A stretch of 64,000 bases of DNA from Halosegnis marinus (GCF_029338355.1 NZ_CP119803.1:99479-163478); one strand, 5' to 3'. Positions 8,492 through 17,313 are shown, counted from the stretch's first letter. Program-made: numbers and translations. Notes: generated by a model not told the origin, from the sequence alone.

Positions 8492-10576
8492 ATGGTTCCC
8501 GACGCCGCGAACCGTTGTTCGTATGAGTACGCCCCGGAGAAAGACTCGTTACCGGCGACGGAGCTCGATTTACCCGCTCCGGCCGATCGTTCCTGCCACC
8601 ATACTCCGATCGATGGGGGAGACCGTCGCTGCTTGTTCCACAGTGCGGAGGCAGATCTGCCGCCCGGTGCAATAACTGAGGAAGTTGTCTCAATCATCGA
8701 GTCGGAGGCTCGGAGCCCGGTCTTCTCTGGAGGACGGCTTCCCGCCTTGGACCTCAGCGACCGGACACTCAGCCGTGCAGACGATGCGCCGATCGATCTA
8801 CGTGGCGCGACGATCACCGGTGACCTCGACCTCACGAATGCAGACGTCGAAGTGCCGCTGTTGCTTGGCAATGCTGCCATCACCGGATCGATCAACGCGA
8901 ACGGCGCACGGTTTCACGAGCCGGTGGAGCTTACCGGCGCGGCTGTCGGTAGCAGTCTCCGCCTTCCTGACGTAACTTTCGATGGTGGGCTCGAGGCGAC
9001 AGGACTCGAAGCCGGATTCATGGATGCGCGGGGGCTCACTGCCAGTGGCCCGGTCGTGTTCGATGCCGCGGAATTCAGCGTTAATGTCTATCTCGCCCGC
9101 GCTGCGATCGACGGAGCGCTCTCGCTCGAGCGGGCAACGTTCAGTGGAGCGCTGGATCTAACCGCTGTCGAAACCGCCGCTGTACTCTCGCTGGCGGAGG
9201 CCACGGTACGCGGGGAACTCACCGCAAACGCGGTCAGCGTCAATGGTGACCTCCAACTTGACGAGCTCGCGGTCACCGACGAGGCGGTGTTCCATCACAG
9301 TGTCGTCTCGGGAACGGTGTCTGGCCGAAACGCACAGTTCGACGGGAGCCTTCAGTTCGCTGACCTTCACTGCGCCGCTGGTGGCGTCGAGTTCGATGGC
9401 TGTACTGTCGATGGCCGTACTGATTTCCTATTTCTCGAAGCCGGAGCCGAGGGAGTTTCGATGACGGATGCAACACTCGATGGGGAGGTGTGGTTCACCT
9501 ACGCGGATATCGTGGGTGACACAACACTAGCCGGCACACGGACGACTGGCCATACGCATCTCCGCGATGCGACGTTCGGCGGCGATCTTATTCTCCGCGA
9601 TGTTGAGTTCGAGTCCCAATCGTATCTCCACGGGTCGACGATCGAGGGGAACGTGGATGCGACCGGCGCACACTTCGAGCACTTCCAGTTTTCCGCGACC
9701 GTCAATGGCGAAGTCAGCTTTGCTGACGCGCTGTTTGACGCCCGAGCCCACTTCACGAACAGCGAAATCACCGGCGACGCGACGTTCGAGAGAGCGTCGT
9801 TCGCCGGCACACCGGACTTCAGCGACTCCCGATTCAAGAGTGGGATCTCGTTTGATGAGACGGAATTTCTCGTCGAGCCGGTATTCGACGGCACCCGGTT
9901 CGCGGTCTCCCCGGACTTCGAGTCCGCCACCTTCCCGCTGGAAAGCTCGACGGGGGTTTTGGATCAGCGGGAGACGCTCATCGTAGCACGACCGGATGAG
10001 CTGTCACACCGAGGGGTGACGCTTCCGATCGACAGCATCACCGGCGACCCCCAATTACCTGATGGAGCTGCCACGCTCGTCCACCCGGACACAGACCTCT
10101 CCGCAGCCATCACAGCCGCACTCCAGGAACTTGACGGAGCCGACTGGTACGATCTGTCGAGTCGTGCACTCGAGCTGTCGCGTACGGCGGTATCGGAACT
10201 CGGTCATGAGGATCCGATCTCTCTCGTCTATGGGGTGTGTCTCGATTCATCGGCGACCGATCCGGAGGCGCTTCTCACAGAGGTACGACTTGCCGGTGCG
10301 TACCGTGTGGACGCCGAGGAGAACCAAGTGACGTTCAGCCACCTTGACCCGGCCCTCGATGAGTTCGCATATCTGATCGTCGTCACGGGTGACGACGATG
10401 CATTCGAATCAGGCGCCGGTGTTGCAAGCCGGGACGAATACCGGACGGCGATCGTTCGTCGCCAATTGATGCAGACGATGCTGCTCAAACGGGACGAACA
10501 GGAGGACAAAGCGACGGTGATCAACGATATGCTTCCTGTGCTCGTCGCCGGTGCGCAGCTTGACGAATCGGGATAG
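8492..10576 (+). CDS. Pentapeptide-like repeat protein with N-terminal Cys/His motif
   Basis: 694 residues from the ATG at 8492, chosen over an earlier in-frame ATG because the promoter-like box and the conserved-looking start of the protein lie here. The N-terminus has a Cys/His-rich segment (CSYEY...SCHHTP...CLFH), probably zinc-binding. Most of the remainder is built from short repeats in which hydrophobic and small residues recur every five or so positions, for example FDGSLQFADL and GDLILRDVEFESQSYL, a pattern of pentapeptide-repeat right-handed beta-helices. The last 200 residues are a different, helical domain. Such proteins are common in haloarchaea but have no fixed biochemical role; some pentapeptide proteins mimic DNA. 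Signal peptide and membrane segments are absent, so it is probably cytoplasmic. Confidence 0.6.
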   Translation: MVPDAANRCSYEYAPEKDSLPATELDLPAPADRSCHHTPIDGGDRRCLFHSAEADLPPGAITEEVVSIIESEARSPVFSGGRLPALDLSDRTLSRADDAPIDLRGATITGDLDLTNADVEVPLLLGNAAITGSINANGARFHEPVELTGAAVGSSLRLPDVTFDGGLEATGLEAGFMDARGLTASGPVVFDAAEFSVNVYLARAAIDGALSLERATFSGALDLTAVETAAVLSLAEATVRGELTANAVSVNGDLQLDELAVTDEAVFHHSVVSGTVSGRNAQFDGSLQFADLHCAAGGVEFDGCTVDGRTDFLFLEAGAEGVSMTDATLDGEVWFTYADIVGDTTLAGTRTTGHTHLRDATFGGDLILRDVEFESQSYLHGSTIEGNVDATGAHFEHFQFSATVNGEVSFADALFDARAHFTNSEITGDATFERASFAGTPDFSDSRFKSGISFDETEFLVEPVFDGTRFAVSPDFESATFPLESSTGVLDQRETLIVARPDELSHRGVTLPIDSITGDPQLPDGAATLVHPDTDLSAAITAALQELDGADWYDLSSRALELSRTAVSELGHEDPISLVYGVCLDSSATDPEALLTEVRLAGAYRVDAEENQVTFSHLDPALDEFAYLIVVTGDDDAFESGAGVASRDEYRTAIVRRQLMQTMLLKRDEQEDKATVINDMLPVLVAGAQLDESG

Positions 10577-10589
10577 CTGTTATACAGCG
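10575..10589 (+). promoter_or_regulatory. Palindromic promoter box of HD-domain gene
   Basis: AGCTGTTATACAGCG contains the palindrome GCTGT-TAT-ACAGC. Its TTATAC is 26 nt ahead of the GTG at 10608, the standard spacing for a leaderless haloarchaeal transcript. It overlaps the stop region of the preceding gene and matches the box at 8453. Confidence 0.5.
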
Positions 10590-10607
10590 ACCGGCTGCAG
10601 TAACCCC

Positions 10608-11036
10608 GTGAACGATCTCGAACGCGCGATTGAGATCGCCGTCGACGCATACGCCGGCCAGACAGACAAGGCCGGGATGACCTATATCCGCCATCCGTTG
10701 CGAGTGATGGAGGCCGTCGAGACCGAGCGTGAACGTGTTGTTGCCGTGCTCCATGACGTTGTCGAGGATGCCAACTACACGCTCGATGAGATCGAGACAG
10801 CGTTCGACGCTGAGATTCGCGAGGCGGTTGACGCACTCACGAAGCGCGACGGCGAATCGTACCAGGAGTTCATTGCTCGCACGGCAACGAATTCGCTGGC
10901 TCGTCAGGTGAAGATCGCCGATATCGAGGACAACATGGACCTCACTCGGTTGGCGGAACTCGATCAGGCGGTCCTCGATAAACAGGCCGAGTATCACCAA
11001 GCGCTACGCACGCTGCTCGAAGAGCAACAGCGATGA
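10608..11036 (+). CDS. Short HD-domain (p)ppGpp hydrolase-like protein
   Basis: About 142 residues from the GTG at 10608, set by the TATA-like box 26 nt upstream. The sequence AYAGQTDKAGMTYIRHPLRV, VVAVLHDVVEDANYT and KIADIEDNMD follows the HD hydrolase half of RelA/SpoT and the stand-alone MESH1-like proteins. Their H...HD...D metal ligands can be placed at RHPLRV (His), LHDVVED (His-Asp) and the later Asp. There is no synthetase or regulatory domain. Proposed role: hydrolysis of a (p)ppGpp-like or other nucleotide phosphate. Its substrate in archaea is uncertain. The stop codon overlaps an ATG for a tiny downstream reading frame. Confidence 0.7.
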   Translation: MNDLERAIEIAVDAYAGQTDKAGMTYIRHPLRVMEAVETERERVVAVLHDVVEDANYTLDEIETAFDAEIREAVDALTKRDGESYQEFIARTATNSLARQVKIADIEDNMDLTRLAELDQAVLDKQAEYHQALRTLLEEQQR

Positions 11037-11180
11037 CGGTCGTCGAGGAGTAGGCTCGCGAAAAGCGTCGCCAAGCTGCGTTCCCACCAAACCGAAATTG
11101 AACACAGAGCGGTTCGAGTCGAAGCTATCGAAGAGCTGCTTGCTGAAATTGAGGCCCATCTCAGGGAGTTGGAGACGTAG
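11033..11180 (+). pseudogene. Small coiled-coil reading frame with one-base frameshift
   Basis: ATG at 11033 overlaps the preceding stop (ATGA). The frame closes after six codons. If one G is removed from the GG near 11047-11050, it instead continues for about 48 residues to the stop at 11178 and reads as a charged helix (TEIEHRAVRVEAIEELL). The fit suggests a small co-translated gene with a frameshift or sequencing error. There is no recognised family. Confidence 0.35.
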
Positions 11181-11203
11181 GAGCCACCACTGGCCGACGG
11201 CTG

Positions 11204-11605
11204 CTACTTCACGCCATGGCCCCACTCACGGAGCTGTGCGGCGATGGCTTCGGCGTCAGCGGTCGCGACCATCGCCTCCCGGAGATCGGTGAGGTAGACA
11301 TCGTCCCCAAGCAGCTCTTCTACGGCGTCGTGGACATCGTCTTCATGAGTGGCGTACTGATCGCGAAGAAAGAAGACCGCCTCATTTGTACGCCCTTCCT
11401 TGACTGTGTCGCGCGTCAGGAAATACGGATATTGACGATCTGACTGCACAGCCGGCTCCTCGAGAGATGCCGCTGGCCCGCCACTTGATGTATCAGCATG
11501 TGGTGTATCAGCCGGCTGACGTTCGTCGACAGCTTGCTCCGAACGTTCTTCCTCCGGATCGTCCGCGAACGGATCATCACCAGCGCCCTCTTTCATCCCC
11601 GTCAT
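11204..11605 (-). CDS. Small ParA-associated plasmid protein
   Basis: 133 residues. The first 60 are acidic and apparently disordered. The last 70 are a compact helical domain (TRDTVKEGRTNEAVFFLRDQ ... LREWGHGVK). Its ATG overlaps the parA stop by 4 bp, so it is the second gene of a parA operon. Position and size match the small DNA-binding adaptor (ParB-like) of plasmid partition operons, and it probably recognises the upstream iterons. No canonical ParB or ribbon-helix-helix motif is certain. Confidence 0.6.
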   Translation of the reverse strand: MTGMKEGAGDDPFADDPEEERSEQAVDERQPADTPHADTSSGGPAASLEEPAVQSDRQYPYFLTRDTVKEGRTNEAVFFLRDQYATHEDDVHDAVEELLGDDVYLTDLREAMVATADAEAIAAQLREWGHGVK

Positions 11606-12477
11606 GCGACCACCTCGTGTTCGAGATCCCCAGCAGTAGGCGGATGCGGCGCCTCAAGCCCGACCTGTTGCTCGAGATACCGAGCCAGTTCATCGAACTG
11701 TGCGAGGGTTTCCACTTCGTAGTCTCGCTGCCGATCACGATACTCACGAACGTAGGTAAACGCCGAACACTGGCGTTCCCAACACCCCTCCATCAGGGAG
11801 GTCCGGTCGCCGATTACCACCGGTTTTGAGTACGCGAGCTTTTCCAACATAGCCGTCTGATCACGCGTCCCTTTGAACCCGATCGGGACGGCCGCAAGGA
11901 CACCCACTTCTATGCCAAGCGTCTCTTCCATCCCGGCAACAACCCCTTCGAGGCCTTCAATCGAGGCCTCGCCCTTCGCAGAGGGTTCAACGGGAATCAC
12001 GAGCGAGCGCGTCGCGTTGATCGCATTATACAGGTGTGGCCCTTCGGTCGCAGGCGGATCGCAGATGAGAACATCATACCGATCGGGGACGCCCGCTTCG
12101 CGAAGCACACGCAAGAGCTGCGCATACATTCCGAACGACTCCCCCATTGCCTCGGCCTGTTCCGATTCCCGCTGAAGATACTCACCAAGGTCGGCAAGCA
12201 TGTTGTGTTCAGGGATGATATCCACATCATGCTCGGCCGTCCGAATAAGCTCGTCAAACGGGCCTTTCGGCCGCCGGATCATATGCCGAACAATGTTATC
12301 GACTGGGTCGGCCCGCGCTTCGTCAACCCCGAGGAGACGGCTCAAGTCGCCGTCTTGGGGATCAAGTGGGACGACGAGGACATCCAAGCCTGCGCGTGCG
12401 TGCGCGACAGCCAGGTTTGCGGCCGTCGTGGTCTTGCCGACCCCACCGGCCTCGCTGTAGGTTGTGTAGCTTAGCAT
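11602..12477 (-). CDS. parA: ParA-family partition ATPase
   Basis: 291 residues. The P loop AGGVGKTTTAAN lies at residues 10-21, followed by VVPLDPQDGDLSRLLG (Walker A-prime region) and VLICDPPATEGPHLYN (Walker B with Asp). It is a MinD/ParA-type ATPase, but the signature lysine of the deviant Walker A (KGGxGKT) is Ala here. ParA proteins move plasmid copies apart by patterning on the nucleoid. The gene is preceded by tandem 13-bp repeats and followed by an overlapping small partner, the usual type I partition layout. Confidence 0.85.
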   Translation of the reverse strand: MLSYTTYSEAGGVGKTTTAANLAVAHARAGLDVLVVPLDPQDGDLSRLLGVDEARADPVDNIVRHMIRRPKGPFDELIRTAEHDVDIIPEHNMLADLGEYLQRESEQAEAMGESFGMYAQLLRVLREAGVPDRYDVLICDPPATEGPHLYNAINATRSLVIPVEPSAKGEASIEGLEGVVAGMEETLGIEVGVLAAVPIGFKGTRDQTAMLEKLAYSKPVVIGDRTSLMEGCWERQCSAFTYVREYRDRQRDYEVETLAQFDELARYLEQQVGLEAPHPPTAGDLEHEVVA

Positions 12478-12490
12478 ACCATCCCCGTCG

Positions 12491-12600
12491 ACCCAACTGG
12501 TAATAAAGTTCAGTCAGACGCACCAGCCATATCGACCAACCAGTTAAACCGACTAGTTGAACCAATTGGTTAAACCAACTGGCCCAAACAATTGAACCAT
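12491..12600. repeat. Tandem 13-bp iterons upstream of parA (putative partition site or operator)
   Basis: Four abutting 13-mers lie at 12535, 12548, 12561 and 12574: ACCAACCAGTTAA, ACCGACTAGTTGA, ACCAATTGGTTAA and ACCAACTGGCCCA. A related unit (CCAACTGGTAAT) sits at 12493 and a partial one (AACAATTGAACC) at 12587. Each unit has a palindromic core like CCAATTGG. They lie 14-120 bp ahead of parA, where parS sites and ParA/ParB operators usually lie. Confidence 0.65.
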
Positions 12601-12682
12601 CCAACCATGTGCACCAATAGATGCAGACTATGTCACGAATCGATCGAATCAGATGGGAGATCCACCGCAATGAGGAGACCAG

Positions 12683-13924
12683 TTAGTCTATCGCGTCGAA
12701 CAGTGAGTCGAGGCGATCACGCTGCTCTTCGACATCCAGGTGACGGTAGGCCGCTTCGGTCGTCTTCAGATCAGCGTGACGGCCAAGATCTTGTGCTTCA
12801 CCACGGTCCCGTTTGAACACCTCTCCAATTGCTCCTCGTCGAGCCCCATGTGGGAGGAGATACTCGTGGTCGTCACCAGTGTCGATGCCAGCCGCCTGAG
12901 TGAGCGTCTTAAGACGTGTACGCACGCCTGCAGCCGTTAGCGCAGGTGGAATGATCTCGTACTCACGAAGAACTGCATGGATACTGCCACAGTCGTTAAC
13001 GAGCGTCTCGACTTGTGAGTGACCTGGGAGCTCCGCTTGGCGAGCAGCTGCCCACAGCGATGGGCCATGGTGTGAGGCAAACACGGGCCATGAATCGCTT
13101 GCGGGCTGTTGGACTCGCTTGTGACGGGTGAGGTAATCGACAGTAGGGCCTGGAATCGGGTGCCAAACGTGTTCTTGCTCACCCTTACCGAGTATCTGAA
13201 TCCGGCCGCGATCGAGATCAACTGATTCCCAACGGAGTCCAGCTCGCCCATCGCGCTGATCGTCGCTTCGTCGGGCGATTTCACCAACCCGAACGGCAGA
13301 ATAGTATAGCAGTCCGATTAACGCACGATCTCGTAATGCCGCTCGAAGCTCGCCTCGCGAAGAATCGTCGTTGAGAGCGCTGTCAACGGCGTCAGTTGTG
13401 TATGAGAGCAGCCGGTCCCGTTGTTTTGGTGTCCAGAATTGTTGTTCGCTCCGGGAGCGGGTGTCCGTAGGGAGAGCCTCCTCGACACTCGCCTTCGCAG
13501 CTGGATTCGTGTCCAGGAGATCCCGACGAACCATCCATTCGAGGCATGCCCGGAGATACCCGAAGTAGGTTTGCGCAGTCGTGCCAGCGATCCCCCCCGA
13601 CGAGACACGCCCACGAAGCCGTTCCGCGTACGCGATTAGGTGGCGTTCGCCCGATCGATTCAGTGAATCGAGTCCGAGAGATCTGTCACCCATCCACGAG
13701 AGCCACCGTCGCAGCTCAGACGCCGCAGAGCGAGCGTACGCGCCGTTCCACTCGACTGTATCCCTGCGCTGAAGCCACTGCTCAATGTCTTGTTCTTCTG
13801 GGGCAGGATCTTTGGAGACGGTCCAGAGGTACTTCGCGATAGCTGTCGTTAGCTCGTCATCGACCACTAATTCAGGCTTCGTCGTTCGATTCTCGATTGC
13901 TGCATCGTACGGAGTATCACTCAT
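12683..13924 (-). CDS. Tyrosine recombinase / integrase
   Basis: 413 residues. An N-terminal SAM-like core-binding domain (about 20-170) precedes a catalytic domain with the tyrosine-recombinase tetrad: Arg in YYSAVRVGEIARR (about 210), HGARRG (His-x-x-Arg, about 358), LGRHADLKTTEAAYRHL (His and the nucleophile Tyr, about 380-395). The length fits plasmid or virus integrases and resolvases of haloarchaea. It could integrate the element, resolve multimers or invert DNA. No att core was identified with certainty. The repeated GTTCGTA-N5-TACGAAC elements at the origin and CRISPR flank are candidate sites, by inference only. Confidence 0.85.
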   Translation of the reverse strand: MSDTPYDAAIENRTTKPELVVDDELTTAIAKYLWTVSKDPAPEEQDIEQWLQRRDTVEWNGAYARSAASELRRWLSWMGDRSLGLDSLNRSGERHLIAYAERLRGRVSSGGIAGTTAQTYFGYLRACLEWMVRRDLLDTNPAAKASVEEALPTDTRSRSEQQFWTPKQRDRLLSYTTDAVDSALNDDSSRGELRAALRDRALIGLLYYSAVRVGEIARRSDDQRDGRAGLRWESVDLDRGRIQILGKGEQEHVWHPIPGPTVDYLTRHKRVQQPASDSWPVFASHHGPSLWAAARQAELPGHSQVETLVNDCGSIHAVLREYEIIPPALTAAGVRTRLKTLTQAAGIDTGDDHEYLLPHGARRGAIGEVFKRDRGEAQDLGRHADLKTTEAAYRHLDVEEQRDRLDSLFDAID

Positions 13925-14004
13925 GTGCGTGCTTGGGCCCTCAACCCGGGCGTTTCCGGAGGGATCTCCTCGGACAGCTATACTGCAGGAGGGTCCAAAT
14001 ATCT

Positions 14005-14032
14005 ACTTGTGTGTTCTGCCACACACACAAGT
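14005..14032. promoter_or_regulatory. Inverted repeat upstream of the recombinase gene
   Basis: ACTTGTGTGT and ACACACAAGT are perfect 10-bp arms separated by 8 bp, about 80 bp ahead of the recombinase start. This is a likely operator or crossover-type site, and it lies in the only substantial gap between the recombinase and the next gene. Confidence 0.45.
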
Positions 14033-14172
14033 GAATATCCATGATCTGGGAATCGCCGAAAACAGGCGATTCAGACATTATCTCGGGGAGATACGCCGAC
14101 AGAAGTAGCTATACACCATATGTTACGATATGTAAATTCGAATTTGATGATGAAGCGAGAGTCCTCAACCCG

Positions 14173-14823
14173 CTACTCAACCCACTTCGAAAGATCCTGT
14201 CGATCCTCCCCAACGACATTATTGCTCAGGTACTGGAGCTGTTCATCGGGCGTCTTGTCCTGGTTTACGCCCCAGTTAGCGTGGAAGTAGACTTTGAAGC
14301 AGTCCAGCGTAATTCCGTTCCACTCGGCGGAAAAGCCCAGTATGTTGTGCGGATAGGTCACCTCTCTTCCGTTAAACGCCTCACGTAGAGCAACGAAGAC
14401 ATCGTTGAGAAAGCAGATCACGTAGTAGTGATCTTCACCAAGTAATTCTAGCTGATCAAGAAACGTATCGATGTCTTCGTCCTTGACCTCGACAGCATTC
14501 GAATCGGGGTTCACGCGCTCCACCAAATCAGTCATGTACGCGCCCTCTAATCCAGCATTCACGACATAATCACGAAACTGGTCATTTTGGTGTTTAGGAT
14601 TTGTTGAGTGAAAATTCTGGAAGTCAGACGGGAGATGTGTCGACGGATTCAGCGAGAGTAGCACGATCGCCGGGCGCAATGATTCGCGCCGCTCCGAGAT
14701 ATAATCACCAAGCCGCGTCGGGTCCTCCTCGACACACCCGTCGTCAGGGAAGGACGAGCTCCAAAGTGCCCAGCTCGCCGTTGGGTATTCATGCTTCAAC
14801 CTCTCCAACGTACGCTCCTCCAT
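14173..14823 (-). CDS. Uncharacterised protein, possibly uracil-DNA-glycosylase-like fold
   Basis: 216 residues. AIVLLSLNPSTHL (about 50-65) followed by GLEGAYMTDLVERVNP recalls the GxNPG and downstream segments of uracil-DNA glycosylase superfamily members and DUF1643-like proteins. FHANWG near the end may supply the second active-site strand. No signal peptide or membrane segment. It sits alone beside the origin with no operon partner. The fold is inferred from a short motif only. Confidence 0.4.
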   Translation of the reverse strand: MEERTLERLKHEYPTASWALWSSSFPDDGCVEEDPTRLGDYISERRESLRPAIVLLSLNPSTHLPSDFQNFHSTNPKHQNDQFRDYVVNAGLEGAYMTDLVERVNPDSNAVEVKDEDIDTFLDQLELLGEDHYYVICFLNDVFVALREAFNGREVTYPHNILGFSAEWNGITLDCFKVYFHANWGVNQDKTPDEQLQYLSNNVVGEDRQDLSKWVE

Positions 14824-15325
14824 CAGCCGAAGCTATTCCCTAACGCAAAATAAACCCACCCTGGTCTATGGGTATCTGAACCAGTGATCCCGTATTCGGT
14901 GATCGATCTCCACAAGAATCGATCCCTCTCAATGCGAGAACCCGATGTCGTATAGTAGACGGGGAACGGATCGGATGGCTCTCTTCTCGACCCAGGACCC
15001 ACACGTTTGTCGGACACCTCGTTTCTGTTGAAGACAACATTCAGAAGCCCTCAAAGAGGTGTATTTGCGTTTGAGTGTGACTTACAACCGTAAGCCAGTG
15101 CACACCGCGTTTCCGGTGTACTTGACAGTAGCTCCAGATGAATCCGAGAAGGAGTACAAAGCCTCGTGAGGGAGTATACATGCTGACCCATCCTCAAGAC
15201 ACCGCGTTTCCGGTGAAAGGGAACAGAACCGATGAAGATATGTGGGGAGTCACAAGCCACGACCCCTCGTCGAAGAGAACGAGATAGAATATCGAAAGCC
15301 GAGTCCCCACGACTGATTCCTGCGC
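14824..15325. other. Left part of the replication origin with three ORB-like boxes
   Basis: A 500-bp gene-free stretch downstream of orc1. Boxes on the plus strand follow ACACCnCGTTTCCGGTGAA: 15102-15120 (ending GGTGTA) and 15199-15217 (exact), with a degenerate one at 15014-15032 (ACACCTCGTTTCTGTTGAA). Orc1/Cdc6 proteins bind such boxes to load MCM. No strongly AT-rich unwinding element stands out. Confidence 0.75.
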
Positions 15326-16546
15326 TTACTCTACTACTTGTTCCGCATCGACGTCTGGCTGGAGCACTTGCTGAATCACCTCAGGATCTTCGAGGAGCTT
15401 ATGCTGTGTATACGCGCCTTCGGCACTACCGCCACTATGGCGCGTCTGCTCAATGACGTCGAGGAAGGCATGCTCTTTCAGTAGATCACGCACACGCCGA
15501 AGCGAGAGCGTCTCAGACGCTTCCTGTCGACAGATCTCCTCGTATAACTCGTAGATACGGCTCGTTCGGAAGCCATCCTCGTGGTCCGGGTCGTTCATCG
15601 AGAGAACAGTCAGTGCCTGGAGGACATATCGCGAGTGGGGCGTCGAGCCACGAATGAGCTCGCGGAATCGATCCGTCTCTGCGCGCTCGCGCGCCTGGAT
15701 GACGTACTCCTCGCGAACGCGTGAGTCGCCTTTGGACTGCGCGATCTCTCCGGCATAGCGGAGGATGTCGATTGCTTTGCGGGCATCCCCGTGCTCGCGA
15801 GCGGCGAGCGCAGCCGCCTTAGGGACGACCGAGGGCTCAAGCACGCCCTCGCGGAACGCGTCGCTTCGGGCCTGCATAATTTCGCCGAGCTGTTCGGCGT
15901 CGTAGGGCGGAAAGACGAATTCACGCTCACACAGGGAAGATTTGACGCGTTCATCCATCCGCTCTTTGTACTTGATCTTGTTACTGATCCCGACAACGCC
16001 GATCTTACAAGAGTCGATCTTCCCTGCTTCGCCAGCGCGCGAAAGCTGCATCAGAATCGAGTCGTCCTCGAGCTTGTCGATCTCGTCGAGGATGATCAAC
16101 ACGACATCGAAGGTGTCATCGAGAATGCTCCAGAGCCGCTTGTAGTAGGTTGCCGTGCTAATGCCCTTGTCCGGGATGTTAATCCCAGTGAGCTCGTCGT
16201 CGTTGAGCGCGGCGGCAATCGTCTGTGCAGCCTGGGTCTCTGTGGTATCCTGCGCACAGTCGACGTAGGCGGTGCCGACGGTGACCCCTTCCTCCTCGGC
16301 CGTGTCGACCAATCGCGACGTGACGTACTTGGCACACAGCGATTTGCCGGTGCCCGTCTTGCCGTAGATGAGGACGTTACTCGGGCTCTGCCCGAAGATC
16401 GCGGGGTTTGCGGCGTTCGCGAGCTGTTTGATTTCGTCGTCTCGGCCTACGATGCGGCCTTCATCGGGTAGGTGGCTGATCTCGAGAAGTTCCTTATCGG
16501 TAAAGATAGGATCCTCCCGAGTGAAAAGATCGTCTCCCTGTGACAT
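15326..16546 (-). CDS. orc1: Orc1/Cdc6 replication initiator
   Basis: 406 residues. An AAA+ domain has Walker A GKTGTGKS (62-69), Walker B IILDEID (151-157) and sensor 1 VVGISNKIKY. A lid domain with HGDARKAIDILRYAGEIA (sensor 2) follows, then a C-terminal winged helix (about 310-400). It binds origin recognition boxes and loads the replicative helicase. ORBs lie within 30 bp of its start and on both sides, so it is very likely the initiator of this replicon and may also repress its own promoter, since the box at 16554 overlaps the promoter region. Confidence 0.93.
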   Translation of the reverse strand: MSQGDDLFTREDPIFTDKELLEISHLPDEGRIVGRDDEIKQLANAANPAIFGQSPSNVLIYGKTGTGKSLCAKYVTSRLVDTAEEEGVTVGTAYVDCAQDTTETQAAQTIAAALNDDELTGINIPDKGISTATYYKRLWSILDDTFDVVLIILDEIDKLEDDSILMQLSRAGEAGKIDSCKIGVVGISNKIKYKERMDERVKSSLCEREFVFPPYDAEQLGEIMQARSDAFREGVLEPSVVPKAAALAAREHGDARKAIDILRYAGEIAQSKGDSRVREEYVIQARERAETDRFRELIRGSTPHSRYVLQALTVLSMNDPDHEDGFRTSRIYELYEEICRQEASETLSLRRVRDLLKEHAFLDVIEQTRHSGGSAEGAYTQHKLLEDPEVIQQVLQPDVDAEQVVE

Positions 16547-17202
16547 GCGCTTGGCACCGCATTTCCGGTGAAATTACTTGAATCTACCTCCCAGACACAC
16601 ACACCACGTTTCCGGTGAAACACGGTGCGAGGGCGTAAGGATCGCAGTCGAAACGGAGGATAGGATTCATCGGAAGGGCGGTTGTTATCGGAGTAGACCG
16701 CCACGAGAGCCCGTGTACCATCGGGACGCGAATTGTGTTTGGGTTCACGAATTGCCTCAACTACACGAAGAGCCGCACCTCCGACTCCCTGCGTGCCGAT
16801 ATCGAACGTTGGAGCAAGGACTCTTGCTCCATCGAATCCACTAGAAATTGGAGTCACTGAGCTGTTCCGACCGTGGGGTCTTAACTCTAGGCAAGACACG
16901 TGTCTAGATCTTGAGTGAAGATCGGCCGAGAATAGCCTCCTCGAGAACCGTTAACCACGATTTCACCGGAAACGTGGTGTGTGTGTCTCGGTAGGGTGCC
17001 AACGACCACCTATCCCCAGCTACTCTCTCATTCCTCGTATCGCGCGGAGCGTGGATCGTCGCTTAGGTGTCGCGACGAGACAGGGGTGAGTCGTGGTCAC
17101 TTCTTCGCTCCACCACGACCGAGGTGGGGACACCGGGCTTCCGGTGAACTTCTCCACCCCTCGATTGCTATCCGGGATTTCATCGGAAACGAGGTGTGTT
17201 CT

Positions 17203-17225
17203 TCGTTCGTATGTTCTACGAACGA
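17203..17225. repeat. Palindromic element GTTCGTA-N5-TACGAAC, copy 1
   Basis: TCGTTCGTA and TACGAACGA are perfect 9-bp arms around TGTTC. It lies between two reverse ORBs. The same 19-bp core recurs at 17295 and 54393, with a degenerate copy at 17745. Confidence 0.6.
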
Positions 17226-17294
17226 CAGCCTACCCTTGATGTCCTGGTGCCCGTGCTTTCACCGGAAACATGGTGTCTGTCTCGACGAATTGTT

Positions 17295-17313
17295 GTTCGT
17301 AGCCTCTACGAAC
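17295..17313. repeat. Palindromic element GTTCGTA-N5-TACGAAC, copy 2
   Basis: GTTCGTAG, CCT, CTACGAAC: perfect 8-bp arms. It sits at the end of the AbrB-like gene (stop at 17317), so it could alternatively serve as a transcript-end hairpin. Confidence 0.6.

Noticed and set aside
8361..8675. 104-codon plus-strand frame with CICGGG...CCGSC cysteines
   Set aside because: Its start lies in a promoter-like stretch, it overlaps the N-terminus of the repeat protein in another frame, and the later part is Arg/Ser-rich as in antisense or shifted high-GC frames.
16811..16830. Hairpin in the origin as a terminator
   Set aside because: No T run follows and no gene ends there; left as an origin feature only.
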